Of a stretch of DNA of 64,000 nucleotides, positions 1 to 10,427 are shown piece by piece. Position numbers and translations under genes: made by a program. Within the stretch, counting starts at the first letter, position 1; every line of letters starts with the position of its first letter. Under the pieces are notes generated by a model. It did not search any database and was not told the DNA's origin. It was given only the letters and a program-made list of their open reading frames with translations. This stretch comes from Pedobacter polaris (GTDB taxonomy: Bacteria > Bacteroidota > Bacteroidia > Sphingobacteriales > Sphingobacteriaceae), in assembly GCF_005116505.1 (NCBI RefSeq), contig NZ_SWBR01000001.1, forward strand, positions 1,240,001-1,304,000, written 5' to 3'.

Positions 1-2768
1 GGTTCAGTTACCACTTTATCTAAGGCTATCTGGAACTTATCAGCTCTCGCTTCTTCAATGGTTTTGTATCTTTTATCAGAACGTTTGTTCAAGTGAGCTT
101 CTCTAGCCTTATCATATTCGGCTCTTATGCCTGCCACATACTCATCTTTTGTTTCTGGATTCATCAAAGTACTACAAACTGTAACACTTCGTGATGCATC
201 TAAAACGTGAATTGCAGGACCAGAATAGTTTGGAGCAACTTTTACAGCAGCATGAATCCTTGAGGTAGTAGCTCCACCAATAATTAATGGAATGGTAAAT
301 CCTTCGCGCTCCATCTCCTTCGCAAAGTGAACCATTTCATCTAACGATGGGGTAATTAAACCACTTAAGCCAATAATATCGGCATTAATTTCTTTTGCTT
401 TTTTAATGATATCTTGTGCAGGAACCATTACGCCCATGTCTACAATTTCGAAGTTATTACAGGCTAAAACTACTCCGACAATATTTTTTCCAATATCATG
501 AACATCACCTTTTACAGTAGCCATTAATACTTTTCCGGCAGATGAATTCTGATCTTGATCTGGGTTATCTAATTTCTCTTGCTCAATGAAAGGTAGGAGG
601 TAGGCAACTGCTTTTTTCATTACCCTTGCTGATTTTACAACCTGTGGTAAGAACATTTTGCCGGCACCAAATAAATCGCCTACGATATTCATTCCGTCCA
701 TTAAAGGGCCTTCAATTACTTGAATTGGCCTTGTGTATTGTTGGCGAGCCTCTTCCACATCATCATCTAAATATTCTACAATCCCTTTTACTAAGGAATG
801 GGATAACCTTTCTTCAACAGTTCCTTTGCGCCACTCTTCATCTCTTACTATTTCTTTGCCTTTACTTTTAATGGTATCCGCATATTCAACTAATCGTTCT
901 GTTGCATCATCTCTACGATTTAACAATACATCTTCCACCCGCTCTAATAACTCAGGTGGAATTTCTTGGTAAACTTCTAACATTCCTGCATTCACAATGC
1001 CCATATCTAAGCCAGCTTGAATGGCATGATATAAAAACGCAGAGTGCATTGCCTCACGAACGGTATTATTGCCTCTAAATGAAAAGGAAATGTTCGAAAC
1101 ACCACCACTTACTTTTGCATAAGGCAAATTTTGCTTAATCCATCTGGTGGCGTTGATAAAGTCTACAGCGTAGTTATTATGTTCTTCTAATCCGGTTGCA
1201 ACAGTTAATATATTTGGGTCGAAGATAATGTCTTGAGGAGGAAAGCCGATTTCATTTACTAAAATGTCATAACTTCTTTTACAGATTTCAGTTCTACGTT
1301 CAAAATTATCTGCCTGTCCCCGTTCGTCGAAAGCCATTACAACAATTGCAGCTCCATATTGCATAATTTTGCGAGCACTTTCTCTAAATTTTTCTTCGCC
1401 TTCTTTTAAGGAAATCGAATTTACAATTCCTTTTCCCTGCAAACATTTAAGTCCATTTTCAATCACTGACCATTTAGATGAATCCACCATAATTGGCAAT
1501 TTGGAAATATCAGGTTCGGATGCAATTAGATTTAAGAATTTGGTCATAGCGGCTTCCGAATCTAGCATACCTTCATCCATATTCACGTCTATGATTTGTG
1601 CGCCACCTTCAACCTGTTGTAGGGCAACTGCAAGAGCAGCTTCATAATCGCCACCAAGAATTAACTTTGAAAATTTTGGGGATCCTGTAATGTTTGTTCT
1701 TTCACCTATGTTTACGAAAATGCTTTCTGGTGTAATGGTAACTGGCTCTAATCCACTTAAGCGCATATATGGCTCAATTGTAGGGATTTTTCTAGGGGCT
1801 GCATTTCTTGCTTTTTCGACAATGCAGCCGATATGTTCAGGTGTTGTGCCGCAGCAACCACCAACTATATTTACAAAACCAGAGGCTATAAAGTCATCCA
1901 CTAAATGAGCAGTTTCATGTGGCATTTCATCATAAGCACCGAATTCATTTGGCAGACCAGCATTTGGATAAGCAGAAACGTAACAGCCAGCTTTTGCAGC
2001 CAGCTCTTCAATATGAGGGCGCATTTCCTTAGCCCCTAAAGCACAGTTAAAACCAATGCTTAAAGGATTGGCATGCATCACTGAATTGAGGAAGGCTTCG
2101 GCTGTTTGACCAGATAAAGTTCTTCCAGAAGCATCAGTAATTGTACCAGAAATCATAATTTCTAATTTTCTGCCAATTACTTCTTCGTATTTTTTAATGG
2201 CAACAATAGCCACTTTTGCATTTAGGGTATCGAAAATGGTTTCAATTAATAGCACATCTGAACCACCATCTACCAAACCTCTAACTTGCTCGTAATAAGC
2301 TGCTTCTAGTTCGTCAAAATAAACTGCCCTATAACCAGGGTCATTTACATTGGGCGACATAGATAGTGTTCTGTTCGTAGGGCCAACTGCACCGGCTACA
2401 AAACATTTCCTGTCGGGGTTTGCAGCCATAAACTCTATCGTTGCTTCCTTTGCAACTCTTGCGCCCTCAAAACTTAATTCGTATGAAAGGTCTTCCATTT
2501 GGTAATCAGCCATAGAAATTCGCTGTGTACTAAATGTATTGGTTTCTATAATATCAGCCCCCGCTTTTAAATATTCTAAGTGAATAGCTTTGATGATATC
2601 AGGACGAGTTATATTTAGTAAATCATTATTGCCTTTTACATCACAAGGATGATTCTTAAAACGCTCCCCTCTAAAATCTTCTTCGGTTAAAGTATAGCGT
2701 TGAATCATAGTGCCCATTGCACCATCGATGATTAAAATACGTTTTTTTAGTTCTTCTCGAATGCTCAT
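1..2768 (-). CDS. metH: Methionine synthase, cobalamin-dependent (C-terminus beyond window)
   Basis: Transfers methyl from 5-methyltetrahydrofolate via cobalamin to homocysteine in the cytoplasm. The ATG is at 2768 and the frame stays open to the left edge, so about 922 residues of a roughly 1,200-residue protein are visible. Domains in order: homocysteine-binding barrel (opening [10 protein letters not shown], zinc Cys pair in the segment [10 protein letters not shown]), pterin-binding domain (INIGERTN-type segment [11 protein letters not shown]), cobalamin cap, and Rossmann B12 domain with the DxHxxG motif in [10 protein letters not shown]. The SAM-binding reactivation domain would lie off the window; the visible end is the linker into it. 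Transcription is probably controlled by the SAM-I riboswitch upstream. Identification is very secure. Confidence 0.97.
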   Translation of the reverse strand, partial: MSIREELKKRILIIDGAMGTMIQRYTLTEEDFRGERFKNHPCDVKGNNDLLNITRPDIIKAIHLEYLKAGADIIETNTFSTQRISMADYQMEDLSYELSFEGARVAKEATIEFMAANPDRKCFVAGAVGPTNRTLSMSPNVNDPGYRAVYFDELEAAYYEQVRGLVDGGSDVLLIETIFDTLNAKVAIVAIKKYEEVIGRKLEIMISGTITDASGRTLSGQTAEAFLNSVMHANPLSIGFNCALGAKEMRPHIEELAAKAGCYVSAYPNAGLPNEFGAYDEMPHETAHLVDDFIASGFVNIVGGCCGTTPEHIGCIVEKARNAAPRKIPTIEPYMRLSGLEPVTITPESIFVNIGERTNITGSPKFSKLILGGDYEAALAVALQQVEGGAQIIDVNMDEGMLDSEAAMTKFLNLIASEPDISKLPIMVDSSKWSVIENGLKCLQGKGIVNSISLKEGEEKFRESARKIMQYGAAIVVMAFDERGQADNFERRTEICKRSYDILVNEIGFPPQDIIFDPNILTVATGLEEHNNYAVDFINATRWIKQNLPYAKVSGGVSNISFSFRGNNTVREAMHSAFLYHAIQAGLDMGIVNAGMLEVYQEIPPELLERVEDVLLNRRDDATERLVEYADTIKSKGKEIVRDEEWRKGTVEERLSHSLVKGIVEYLDDDVEEARQQYTRPIQVIEGPLMDGMNIVGDLFGAGKMFLPQVVKSARVMKKAVAYLLPFIEQEKLDNPDQDQNSSAGKVLMATVKGDVHDIGKNIVGVVLACNNFEIVDMGVMVPAQDIIKKAKEINADIIGLSGLITPSLDEMVHFAKEMEREGFTIPLIIGGATTSRIHAAVKVAPNYSGPAIHVLDASRSVTVCSTLMNPETKDEYVAGIRAEYDKAREAHLNKRSDKRYKTIEEARADKFQIALDKVVTE

Positions 2769-2928
2769 AATTTGTAGTAGCAAGTCGCTAGTATCAAGTA
2801 TCAAGACTTCTTAATAAATGCACTAACTTCATACTTGAGACAAATATATACCCAGCACTTCGGCTCTCGATATTTGAGACACTATATGATAATAAAAAGC
2901 TTATCCTAAAGTATGGATTGGTCCTTAA
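2769..2928 (-). other. metH leader between riboswitch aptamer and start codon
   Basis: About 160 nt without a gene. On the minus strand the aptamer is followed by a weak hairpin (ATCC/GGAT arms around 2902-2918) and a short U-run near 2895-2899, then low-complexity sequence with near-repeats of 'tatcaag' and 'tttgagac'. The expression platform must lie here, but no convincing terminator/antiterminator pair is visible, so the control mechanism is unresolved. Confidence 0.4.
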
Positions 2929-3028
2929 CTTATCTTCTCTCGCCACTGCTGAGATTAGAAATTAGCACCTTGTTGGCACAGGTTGCTAAGACTTCGTTGG
3001 GTCTAGTCCCTCCGTCTTTCTTAATAAG
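2929..3028 (-). promoter_or_regulatory. SAM-I (S-box) riboswitch controlling metH
   Basis: On the minus strand, P1 arm CTTATT (3028-3023) pairs with GATAAG (2934-2929). Between them lie the S-box core segments: GACGGAGGGACTAGACCC, then CGAAGTCTTAGCAACC, then AAGGTGCTAATTTC and a final CAGTGGCGAGAGAAGATAAG-like strand. These match the conserved GAGGGA, GCAACC and AAGGTGC-AATTCC blocks of SAM-I. It sits 160 nt upstream of metH, a classic S-box target, and would shut the gene down when SAM is abundant. Confidence 0.93.
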
Positions 3029-3033
3029 CAATG

Positions 3034-3065
3034 CAAAGGTGCAACATCCGCTTATCATTTCCAAA
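3034..3065 (-). promoter_or_regulatory. Promoter of the metH riboswitch transcript
   Basis: Read on the minus strand: TTTG (3065-3062), 20-nt spacer, CACCTTTG (3041-3034), one mismatch from the Bacteroidota -7 consensus TAnnTTTG. The start site would fall at about 3028-3030, exactly where the riboswitch P1 stem begins. Seen in sequence; activity is inferred. Confidence 0.6.
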
Positions 3066-3096
3066 AAAATGAGTTGTAATGCCAAATAAAATTACA

Positions 3097-3122
3097 AAGG
3101 CTAAGCAAATGTGCCCAGCCTT
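3097..3122 (-). terminator. Stem-loop after GDP-fucose synthase gene
   Basis: Inverted repeat AAGGCT (3097-3102) and AGCCTT (3117-3122), 33 nt past the stop of the minus-strand gene above it, followed on that strand by T-rich GTAATTTTATTTGG. It would separate the dxs-fcl transcript from metH. The T-run is interrupted, so it is a moderate terminator candidate. Confidence 0.45.
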
Positions 3123-3154
3123 CGATATAATATTCTGATTTTATATAATAAGTG

Positions 3155-4081
3155 CTAAATTTTATTGAGATAATCTTGATATGTCAATTTCAAGCCTTGT
3201 TCTAGCTCAATTTGATGTTTCCACCCTAGAGAATGAAGTTTAGAAACATCCATTAACTTGCGTGGTGTGCCATCAGGCTTAGATTGATCAAAAACTAAGG
3301 CACCCTCAAAGCCGACTGTTTCTTTAATTAACAGTGCCAAATCCTTTATAGTAAGGTCTTCTCCTGTACCAATATTTATTAAATTAGGCTCATTATAGTT
3401 TTGCATTAAAAAATAACAGGCATCTGCTAAGTCATCGGCAAATAGAAATTCTCTCATAGGAGAGCCAGAACCCCAAACTACTACTTCTTTTGTATTAGAT
3501 TTTTTAGCTTCATCAAATTTTCTGATTAGTGCAGGTAATACATGAGAATTTTGAGGGTGATAATTGTCATTATACCCATAAAGGTTTGTAGGCATTACAG
3601 AAATGAAATTGCATCCGTATTGAGCTCTATAGGCATCACACATTTTTATTCCTGCAATTTTTGCTATGGCATATGGCTCATTGGTTTCTTCAAGCAAACC
3701 AGTTAGTAGGTAATCTTCTCTTAGAGGCTGTGGTGCAAGCTTAGGGTATATACAACTAGAACCTAAAAACATCAGTTTTTTAACCTCATTTACATAAGAT
3801 TGATGAATTACGTTATTCTGTATAGCTAGATTTTCGTAAAGAAAATCTGCACGATATGTATTGTTGGCAATAATACCACCAACCTTAGCTGCTGCTAGAA
3901 ATACATATTCGGGCTTTTCGTGCTCAAAAAAATCCTTAACAGCTTGTTGATCCCTTAAATCTAATTCTTCAGATGTTCTAGTAATTATGTTTGTAAAACC
4001 TTCTTCTATGAGTTTACGGTAAATGGCAGATCCAACCATGCCTCTATGGCCTGCGATGTATATTTTTGAATTCTTTTCCAA
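3155..4081 (-). CDS. fcl: GDP-L-fucose synthase (GDP-4-keto-6-deoxymannose epimerase/reductase)
   Basis: Makes GDP-L-fucose from GDP-4-keto-6-deoxymannose with NADPH, supplying fucose for surface polysaccharide. At 308 residues it has normal length. It is an extended short-chain dehydrogenase: the NADP-binding GxxGxxG is GHRGMVG (residues 11-17), GSSCIYP (107-113) carries the catalytic Ser and Cys, and the active-site YxxxK is YAIAK (137-141). It lies 18 nt downstream of dxs on the same strand, so co-transcription is likely although the pathways are unrelated. The GDP-mannose 4,6-dehydratase partner is not in the window. The symbol fcl/wcaG follows family resemblance. Confidence 0.93.
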   Translation of the reverse strand: MEKNSKIYIAGHRGMVGSAIYRKLIEEGFTNIITRTSEELDLRDQQAVKDFFEHEKPEYVFLAAAKVGGIIANNTYRADFLYENLAIQNNVIHQSYVNEVKKLMFLGSSCIYPKLAPQPLREDYLLTGLLEETNEPYAIAKIAGIKMCDAYRAQYGCNFISVMPTNLYGYNDNYHPQNSHVLPALIRKFDEAKKSNTKEVVVWGSGSPMREFLFADDLADACYFLMQNYNEPNLINIGTGEDLTIKDLALLIKETVGFEGALVFDQSKPDGTPRKLMDVSKLHSLGWKHQIELEQGLKLTYQDYLNKI

Positions 4082-4099
4082 TGATTTACAGAAATAAGA

Positions 4100-6028
4100 T
4101 TAAGAAGCCATTGTTTTTGTAGTTCTACCCACAGCTATTTTTTTTACAGCATTAATGATAGCATTTTTATCGTACCCACATATTGCCCAAAGCTCAGGCT
4201 GTTCCCCATGTTCGATAAATTCATCAGGAATACCTAGTCTTACCACATTTGCTTTATAATTATGGTCGGCCATGAATTCTAAAATAGCGCTTCCCATTCC
4301 CCCTTGCAAGCAGCCATCTTCTATAGTGATGATATTTGTATAGCGTTTAAAAACATCGTGAAGCATTGCGGCATCTAAAGGTTTAACAAATCTTAAATCA
4401 AAATGCGCAGGATGGATACCTTCACTATTTAATTCTTGGCAAGCTTCAACTGCAAAATTTCCAACATGTCCTATTGATAGAATTGCAACATCTTCACCAT
4501 CACAAATTTTTCTTCCTTTGCCAATTTCCAATGCTTTAAATGGTCTTTTCCAGTCGGGCATTACACCACTGCCACGAGGGTAACGAATAGTGAATGGTCC
4601 AATATTATCTTGCTGTGCGGTAAACATTAAATTACGTAGTTCTTCTTCATTCATTGGAGAAGCTACCACCATATTCGGAATGCAACGCATATAAGCTAAA
4701 TCATAAGCGCCATGATGAGTTGCGCCATCGGCACCAGCTAAACCTGCTCTATCTAAGCAAAAAACAACGTTTAAATTTTGGATTGCCACATCGTGAATTA
4801 CTTGATCAAATGCTCTTTGCATAAAACTAGAATAGATATTACAAAAAGGTACTAAGCCTTGCGTTGCTAATCCTGCAGAAAAAGTTACTGCATGCTGCTC
4901 AGCAATACCTACATCAAATGCTCTATCTGGCATTGCTTTCATCATGATATTTAATGATGAGCCAGAAGGCATTGCAGGTGTGATACCTACTATTTTTGCA
5001 TTTGCTTGTGCCAATTCAACCATAGTATGCCCAAAAACATCCTGATATTTTGGAGGTTGAGGTTTATCTGGAATAGATTTTTTAATTTCTCCGGTAATTT
5101 TATCGAACAAGCCAGGTGCATGCCATTTAGTTTGATCCTTTTCTGCTAAGGCAAACCCTTTACCTTTTACGGTTACACAGTGTAAAAGTTTTGGGCCAGG
5201 AATAGCTGATAAATCTTTAATTACTGCAGCTAAACGCTTAACATCATGGCCATCTACCGGACCAAAATACCTAAAATTTAAAGCTTCAAATAAATTGCTC
5301 TGCTTAAGAAGCGTGCCCTTTATGCTTTTTTCAATCTTTTTAACATATTTATGCGCATTCGGACCAAGTGCTGAAAGTTTGCTTAATACTTGCGAAACAT
5401 CTTCTCGGAAGCGATTGTAAGATTTTGAAGTTGTAATGCTTGTTAAATATTCTTTAAGCGCACCAACATTTGGATCAATAGACATACAATTGTCATTCAA
5501 AATCACTAAGAGATTTGAATTTTCAATGCCTGCATGGTTCAATCCTTCAAAAGCTAAACCTGCGGTCATAGCTCCATCTCCAATAACTGCTACATGTTGT
5601 CTGTCTTTCTCGCCTTTATATTGAGAAGCAACAGCCATGCCTAAAGCAGCTGAAATAGAAGTTGATGAATGACCTACACCAAAAGTATCATATTCACTTT
5701 CGCTTATCTTAGGGAAACCACTTATTCCATTAATAATTCTATTGGTGTGAAATTGGCTTCTTCTTCCCGTTAGGATTTTGTGCCCGTAAGCTTGGTGGCC
5801 TACGTCCCAAACTAGCTTGTCATAAGGTGTATTTAGTGCATAGTGTAAAGCAACAGTTAATTCTACAACGCCTAAACTTGCACCAAAATGCCCTCCATTC
5901 ACACTTACAACATCAATAATATATTGACGTAATTCTTGGCATATTTGCTCTAAATCTTGTTCACTATACTGCTTTAAATCAACAGGATAATTGATAGTAG
6001 ATAATAAAGGCCCAGTCTTAACTTCCAT
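4100..6028 (-). CDS. dxs: 1-deoxy-D-xylulose-5-phosphate synthase
   Basis: First step of the MEP isoprenoid pathway: condenses pyruvate and glyceraldehyde 3-phosphate using thiamine diphosphate. At 642 residues it is full length. Visible features: His47 in NGGHFGASLG, His120 in GVGHSSTS, the ThDP motif GDGAMTAG (150-157) ending with NDN (178-180), and the pyrimidine-domain glutamate in GIAEQHAVTFSAG. The transketolase C-terminal domain ends the protein. The gene is divergent from glyA across 232 nt and leads the dxs-fcl pair. Identification is secure. Confidence 0.97.
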   Translation of the reverse strand: MEVKTGPLLSTINYPVDLKQYSEQDLEQICQELRQYIIDVVSVNGGHFGASLGVVELTVALHYALNTPYDKLVWDVGHQAYGHKILTGRRSQFHTNRIINGISGFPKISESEYDTFGVGHSSTSISAALGMAVASQYKGEKDRQHVAVIGDGAMTAGLAFEGLNHAGIENSNLLVILNDNCMSIDPNVGALKEYLTSITTSKSYNRFREDVSQVLSKLSALGPNAHKYVKKIEKSIKGTLLKQSNLFEALNFRYFGPVDGHDVKRLAAVIKDLSAIPGPKLLHCVTVKGKGFALAEKDQTKWHAPGLFDKITGEIKKSIPDKPQPPKYQDVFGHTMVELAQANAKIVGITPAMPSGSSLNIMMKAMPDRAFDVGIAEQHAVTFSAGLATQGLVPFCNIYSSFMQRAFDQVIHDVAIQNLNVVFCLDRAGLAGADGATHHGAYDLAYMRCIPNMVVASPMNEEELRNLMFTAQQDNIGPFTIRYPRGSGVMPDWKRPFKALEIGKGRKICDGEDVAILSIGHVGNFAVEACQELNSEGIHPAHFDLRFVKPLDAAMLHDVFKRYTNIITIEDGCLQGGMGSAILEFMADHNYKANVVRLGIPDEFIEHGEQPELWAICGYDKNAIINAVKKIAVGRTTKTMAS

Positions 6029-6211
6029 GCATTATTTTAAAAATACAAAGTACGGTATTTTGTTTAATACTTTTATTAAGAATCGTTTCAAATTTGCGTC
6101 ATGATAAAGAGTTTTATAACCACAACTTAAAAGCTATTCTACTGCAATTGACTTAAAAATACAAGTTTATCTTAGTGTATTGCATTAATATAGACTATTA
6201 CTTATAAAGCC

Positions 6212-6241
6212 TTGAATTAAAGGATAAAATCATTATTTTTA
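6212..6241 (+). promoter_or_regulatory. Probable glyA promoter
   Basis: TTG (6212-6214), 19-nt spacer, TATTTTTA (6234-6241), close to the Bacteroidota -33/-7 pattern. The start site would be near 6247, leaving a leader of about 14 nt before the ATG at 6261. No ribosome-binding purine tract is seen, as is usual in this phylum. Confidence 0.45.
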
Positions 6242-6260
6242 CCAAAAATACTATTCCATA

Positions 6261-7532
6261 ATGAAACGAGATACTATAATTTTTGACTTAATCAACAAAG
6301 AATTAGACAGACAAGAGCACGGCCTTGAACTTATTGCATCAGAAAATTTTGTGAGCAAACAAGTAATGGAAGCTGCAGGTTCAGTTTTAACCAATAAATA
6401 TGCCGAAGGCTTGCCGGGTAAGCGCTATTATGGTGGTTGCCAAGTAGTTGATGAAATTGAAAATTTAGCTATTGAAAGAGCAAAAAAATTATTTGGTGCT
6501 GCCTGGGTAAATGTACAGCCACATTCTGGTGCACAGGCAAATGCGTCAGTAATGTTAGCTGTAATACAACCGGGAGATAAAATTTTAGGTTTTGATCTAT
6601 CACACGGTGGACACTTAACACATGGTTCTCCAGTTAATTTTTCAGGTAAGTTATACCAGCCTCATTTCTACGGTGTTAAAAAAGAAGACGGATTAATTGA
6701 CTACGCAAAATTGGAAGAAGTTGCTTTAGCCGAAAAACCAAAATTGATTATTTGTGGTGCATCAGCTTATTCTAGAGAATGGGATTATGCTTTTATTCGT
6801 AAGGTAGCCGATAAAATTGGAGCTTTAGTATTAGCAGATATTTCTCATCCAGCAGGTTTTATCGCAAAAGGATTATTAGCTAACCCACTTCCACATTGCC
6901 ACATTGTAACCACAACCACACATAAAACTTTACGTGGACCTCGTGGTGGAATGATCATGATGGGTAAAGATTTTGAAAATCCATGGGGATTAAAAACTCC
7001 TAAAGGTGAAGTAAGAATGATGTCGGCCCTATTGGACATGGCTGTATTTCCAGGTACTCAAGGTGGTCCATTAGAGCATATCATTGCGGCTAAGGCGATT
7101 GCATTTGGAGAAGCTTTAACAGACGACTATTTAACTTATATTAAACAAGTTGGTACAAATGCGCAAGCAATGGCTAAAGCTTTTGTAGCTAAAGGATATG
7201 GTATTATCTCTGGTGGTACAGATAATCATTTAATGCTTATCGACCTTCGTAATAAAAATATAACTGGGAAAGTTGCAGAAGGTGCATTAGAAAAAGCAGA
7301 AATTACCGTGAACAAAAATATGGTTCCGTTTGATGATAAATCTCCATTTGTAACTTCAGGAATGCGTGTTGGTACTGCAGCTATAACTTCAAGAGGTTTT
7401 AAAGAAACTGAAATGCAAGAAATTGTGGATCTGATAGATGAAGTATTAACTAACCCAGAAGATGAAAATAATTTGCAAACTGTTAAATTAAAAGTTCAAA
7501 AGTTAGTGAGCCGTTTTCCACTTTATAAATAA
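6261..7532 (+). CDS. glyA: Serine hydroxymethyltransferase
   Basis: PLP enzyme interconverting serine and glycine and charging tetrahydrofolate with a one-carbon unit. It has 423 residues, normal for bacterial GlyA. The PLP lysine is Lys222 in [14 protein letters not shown], with Asp193 and His196 in the DISHPAG segment (more often DxAHxAG elsewhere). Substrate residues in LIASENF (residues 24-30) and KRYYGGC (54-60) are intact. The next gene starts 17 nt later on the same strand, so read-through into the kinase is plausible. Identification is secure. Confidence 0.97.
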   Translation: MKRDTIIFDLINKELDRQEHGLELIASENFVSKQVMEAAGSVLTNKYAEGLPGKRYYGGCQVVDEIENLAIERAKKLFGAAWVNVQPHSGAQANASVMLAVIQPGDKILGFDLSHGGHLTHGSPVNFSGKLYQPHFYGVKKEDGLIDYAKLEEVALAEKPKLIICGASAYSREWDYAFIRKVADKIGALVLADISHPAGFIAKGLLANPLPHCHIVTTTTHKTLRGPRGGMIMMGKDFENPWGLKTPKGEVRMMSALLDMAVFPGTQGGPLEHIIAAKAIAFGEALTDDYLTYIKQVGTNAQAMAKAFVAKGYGIISGGTDNHLMLIDLRNKNITGKVAEGALEKAEITVNKNMVPFDDKSPFVTSGMRVGTAAITSRGFKETEMQEIVDLIDEVLTNPEDENNLQTVKLKVQKLVSRFPLYK

Positions 7533-7549
7533 GATTGTAGCCTCTCTAA

Positions 7550-10321
7550 ATGTTTATAAACCCTATTCTATCACCTGAATTTGAAGAACAACGCCTACAA
7601 GCCTTGTATTCTTATGATATTTTAGGAGAGGGATTAGAACATGAATTAGATAACTTGGTAAAATTGGCAGCACAGATTGCTAAAGTACCAATGGCTTATG
7701 TTTCATTTGTAGACAAAGATGAAATTGTTCTAAAATCTTCTTTGGGCATTAATCCTGAATATAAAAACGTATCAAGAAAGCTAACAATTTGTCAATACAC
7801 AATGATGTATGACAATATTTATATTGTTCCAGATGTTGAATTAGAACCAAATTTGATCAATAATGCCGCGCTTTCTTTGGGTAAAGGCATTAGGTTTTAT
7901 GTAAGCGCACCTTTAGTGGATGCAGATGGTTTTGCTTTAGGTTGTTTGGTTTTATTGGATGTAGTTCCGAGAAATTTAGATGAGTATCAAATCGAAGCTT
8001 TACAAACCTTGGCCGTTCAAGTTATTGCACAGTTAGCATTGAAAAGGAAAAATTCTCAATTGCTATTACAAACTAAACGCTTTGATGAATTTTTAGATAT
8101 TTTTACAGTTTCGCCAGAAATCCATTGCATTTTAGATAGGAGTGGGGGCATATTATTTATTAACAATGCCGTTACAACTATGCTAGAATATAGTGTAGAG
8201 GAGGTGGTTGGGAAAAGTATATGGAACTATTGCTACCAAGATGATATTGACAGAACAGTTTTTGGTATAGAGCAGGGGCTTAAAAATAAAAATAAGCAGT
8301 TCAGCATCGATTTTAGATTAGTTAGCAAAACAGGGCTAGTAAAATGGGTTGGCTGGGGAATGGTTTCTAAAGAAGACCGATGGTATTGTTATGGCAGAGA
8401 CATTACTGAAAGAAAAAAGGTTGAAAATGAATTGACGAAATTGTCTTTTGTTGCGAGTAAAGTTAATAATGGTGTTGTTATTAATGATGATCAGAATAAC
8501 GTAACATGGGTTAATGAGGCCTTTGAAAAGATAACAGGTTTTAACCTAGAAGATTTAAAGGGTAAGCCTTTGGGCGATTTAATTAGTGGTCCTGAAACAG
8601 ATTGGGCTAAAATTGAAAATGCAAGAAAACTTACTCAACAAAAACAATCTTTCACAGTTGATATTTTAGCTTATAGAAAAGATAAACAACCAATTTGGCT
8701 TTCAATTTACAATACTGTTGTATTAGACAATGATGGTAAGGTAGAAACAGAGGTTGAGATTATTATAGATATTACAGAAAAGAAAAAGGTTGAAGAAGAA
8801 CTGCAGATCTTATCATTAGTTGCAAGTAAAACAGATACAGGCGTAGCCATTACAAATGACAAGGGAGAAATTACCTGGGTTAATGCAGCTCTTGAAGAGT
8901 TAGTGGGTTATACTTTAGATGAACTTTATGGCAATATGTTGGGTGATATGTTGTCTAGCAAAGAAACCGATCAAGAACTGATTAAGGAATCTAGAAAGAA
9001 AGCTATAAATAAACAGGCATATACCATAGAAGTTTTAGCACATAAGAAAAATGGAACCCCAATTTGGCTGTCTGTTGCAAATACTCCAATTCTTGATGTA
9101 AATGGAAAATTAGAACGCCAAGTTGAGCTTATTTATGACATTACGCAACGCAAACAGGTAGAGCGTGAAATGATTGAAGCCCGTGAACAGGCTTTGCAGC
9201 TGAGCGAGGCAAAAGAGATGTTCTTATCTGTAATGAGCCATGAAATTCGTACTCCTTTAAATGCAGTAATAGGTATGACTCATTTGTTGTTAGAGAATGA
9301 ACCAAAAGCATCGCAGATTGATGATTTAAATATTCTTAAATTTTCTGGAGAAAACTTATTAAATATCATCAATGATATTTTGGATTTTACTAAAATCGAA
9401 ACAGGCAATCTTCAATTAGAAGCGGTTCCGTTTGATTTACACACTTTATCTGTTGACATAATTAATTCCCTTCAAGTTAATGCTAGCAAAAAGGGAAACC
9501 AATTAAAATTAATTTACGATAATAAGATACCAGCGAAATTATTAGGCGATAAAACAAGATTGTACCAAATTCTAATAAACCTACTGGGTAATGCAATTAA
9601 ATTTACAGATAATGGTAAAGTAGATTTAATTGTAAAACTGAAGAAAGATGATGAAGACGAATCTTTGATTTATTTTGAGATTAGAGATAACGGAATTGGT
9701 ATTCCAGAAGATAAGCAATCTTACATTTTCGAAACATTTACACAAGCTAGAACTGATATTTCTAGAAAGTATGGCGGTACAGGATTAGGTTTGGCCATTA
9801 CAAAAAAATTGCTTAAGCTGTATCAATCTGAAATTAAGGTAGAAAGTACTGAAGGAAAAGGAACTATATTTTCATTTGCTATTAATTTCAATAGACTTTC
9901 TAATTCCTCTTTAGTTCCGACAAAAGATCCATTGCCAAGTTTGTTTACAGGTAAGAGGGTTTTAGTGGTTGATGATAATGAGGTAAACATTCTAATTGCG
10001 AAGAGATTTTTAAGCAAATGGGGATTGGTATTAGATTTTGCATCTAATGGAGAAGAGGCTATCAATAAAGTTGTAAACAATATTTACGACTTGGTATTTA
10101 TGGATATTCGGATGCCGGGAATTGATGGCTTTGATGCAACTAAAATTATCCGTGAGCTTGATGGCGATTATTATAAGGAGCTACCTATAATTGCCCTAAC
10201 TGCTTCAACGTTACACAATGAGAATATGAAATTTAAGGAATCTGGTATGAATGGACACATCCTAAAGCCATTTAATCCAGAGGAAATTAAAGGTATCTTA
10301 GCAACTTACCTTAAAAAGTAA
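7550..10321 (+). CDS. Hybrid sensor histidine kinase, GAF-PAS3-HisKA-HATPase-REC
   Basis: A 923-residue cytoplasmic signalling protein with no signal peptide or membrane segment. Order: GAF-like domain (about 1-165), three PAS domains (about 180-300, 305-425, 430-550; each linker ends in a DITERKK-type PAC tail), HisKA with phospho-His564 in MSHEIRTPLN, HATPase with DNGIGIPEDK and GGTGLGLAI boxes, and a C-terminal receiver with Asp852 in FMDIRMPGIDG. PAS2 and PAS3 are close copies, suggesting internal duplication. No HPt domain or output gene is adjacent, so the phosphotransfer partner is unknown. The signal may be intracellular; this is inferred from topology only. Confidence 0.92.
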   Translation: MFINPILSPEFEEQRLQALYSYDILGEGLEHELDNLVKLAAQIAKVPMAYVSFVDKDEIVLKSSLGINPEYKNVSRKLTICQYTMMYDNIYIVPDVELEPNLINNAALSLGKGIRFYVSAPLVDADGFALGCLVLLDVVPRNLDEYQIEALQTLAVQVIAQLALKRKNSQLLLQTKRFDEFLDIFTVSPEIHCILDRSGGILFINNAVTTMLEYSVEEVVGKSIWNYCYQDDIDRTVFGIEQGLKNKNKQFSIDFRLVSKTGLVKWVGWGMVSKEDRWYCYGRDITERKKVENELTKLSFVASKVNNGVVINDDQNNVTWVNEAFEKITGFNLEDLKGKPLGDLISGPETDWAKIENARKLTQQKQSFTVDILAYRKDKQPIWLSIYNTVVLDNDGKVETEVEIIIDITEKKKVEEELQILSLVASKTDTGVAITNDKGEITWVNAALEELVGYTLDELYGNMLGDMLSSKETDQELIKESRKKAINKQAYTIEVLAHKKNGTPIWLSVANTPILDVNGKLERQVELIYDITQRKQVEREMIEAREQALQLSEAKEMFLSVMSHEIRTPLNAVIGMTHLLLENEPKASQIDDLNILKFSGENLLNIINDILDFTKIETGNLQLEAVPFDLHTLSVDIINSLQVNASKKGNQLKLIYDNKIPAKLLGDKTRLYQILINLLGNAIKFTDNGKVDLIVKLKKDDEDESLIYFEIRDNGIGIPEDKQSYIFETFTQARTDISRKYGGTGLGLAITKKLLKLYQSEIKVESTEGKGTIFSFAINFNRLSNSSLVPTKDPLPSLFTGKRVLVVDDNEVNILIAKRFLSKWGLVLDFASNGEEAINKVVNNIYDLVFMDIRMPGIDGFDATKIIRELDGDYYKELPIIALTASTLHNENMKFKESGMNGHILKPFNPEEIKGILATYLKK

Positions 10322-10354
10322 AGGGCCGATACTTCAGAAGAAATATCGACCCTT
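10321..10354. terminator. Stem-loop between convergent genes
   Basis: Inverted repeat AAGGGCCGATA / TATCGACCCTT with one mismatch and a 12-nt loop, starting in the stop codon of the kinase gene. No T-run follows directly on either strand, so it could be a weak terminator or an mRNA 3'-end stabiliser. Confidence 0.4.
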
Positions 10355-10427
10355 ACCATCTAAATTAACGCTCTCGATATAATAAACGCAAGCGAATACC
10401 TTTTGTTTTAAAAAAGTTTATAATTTT

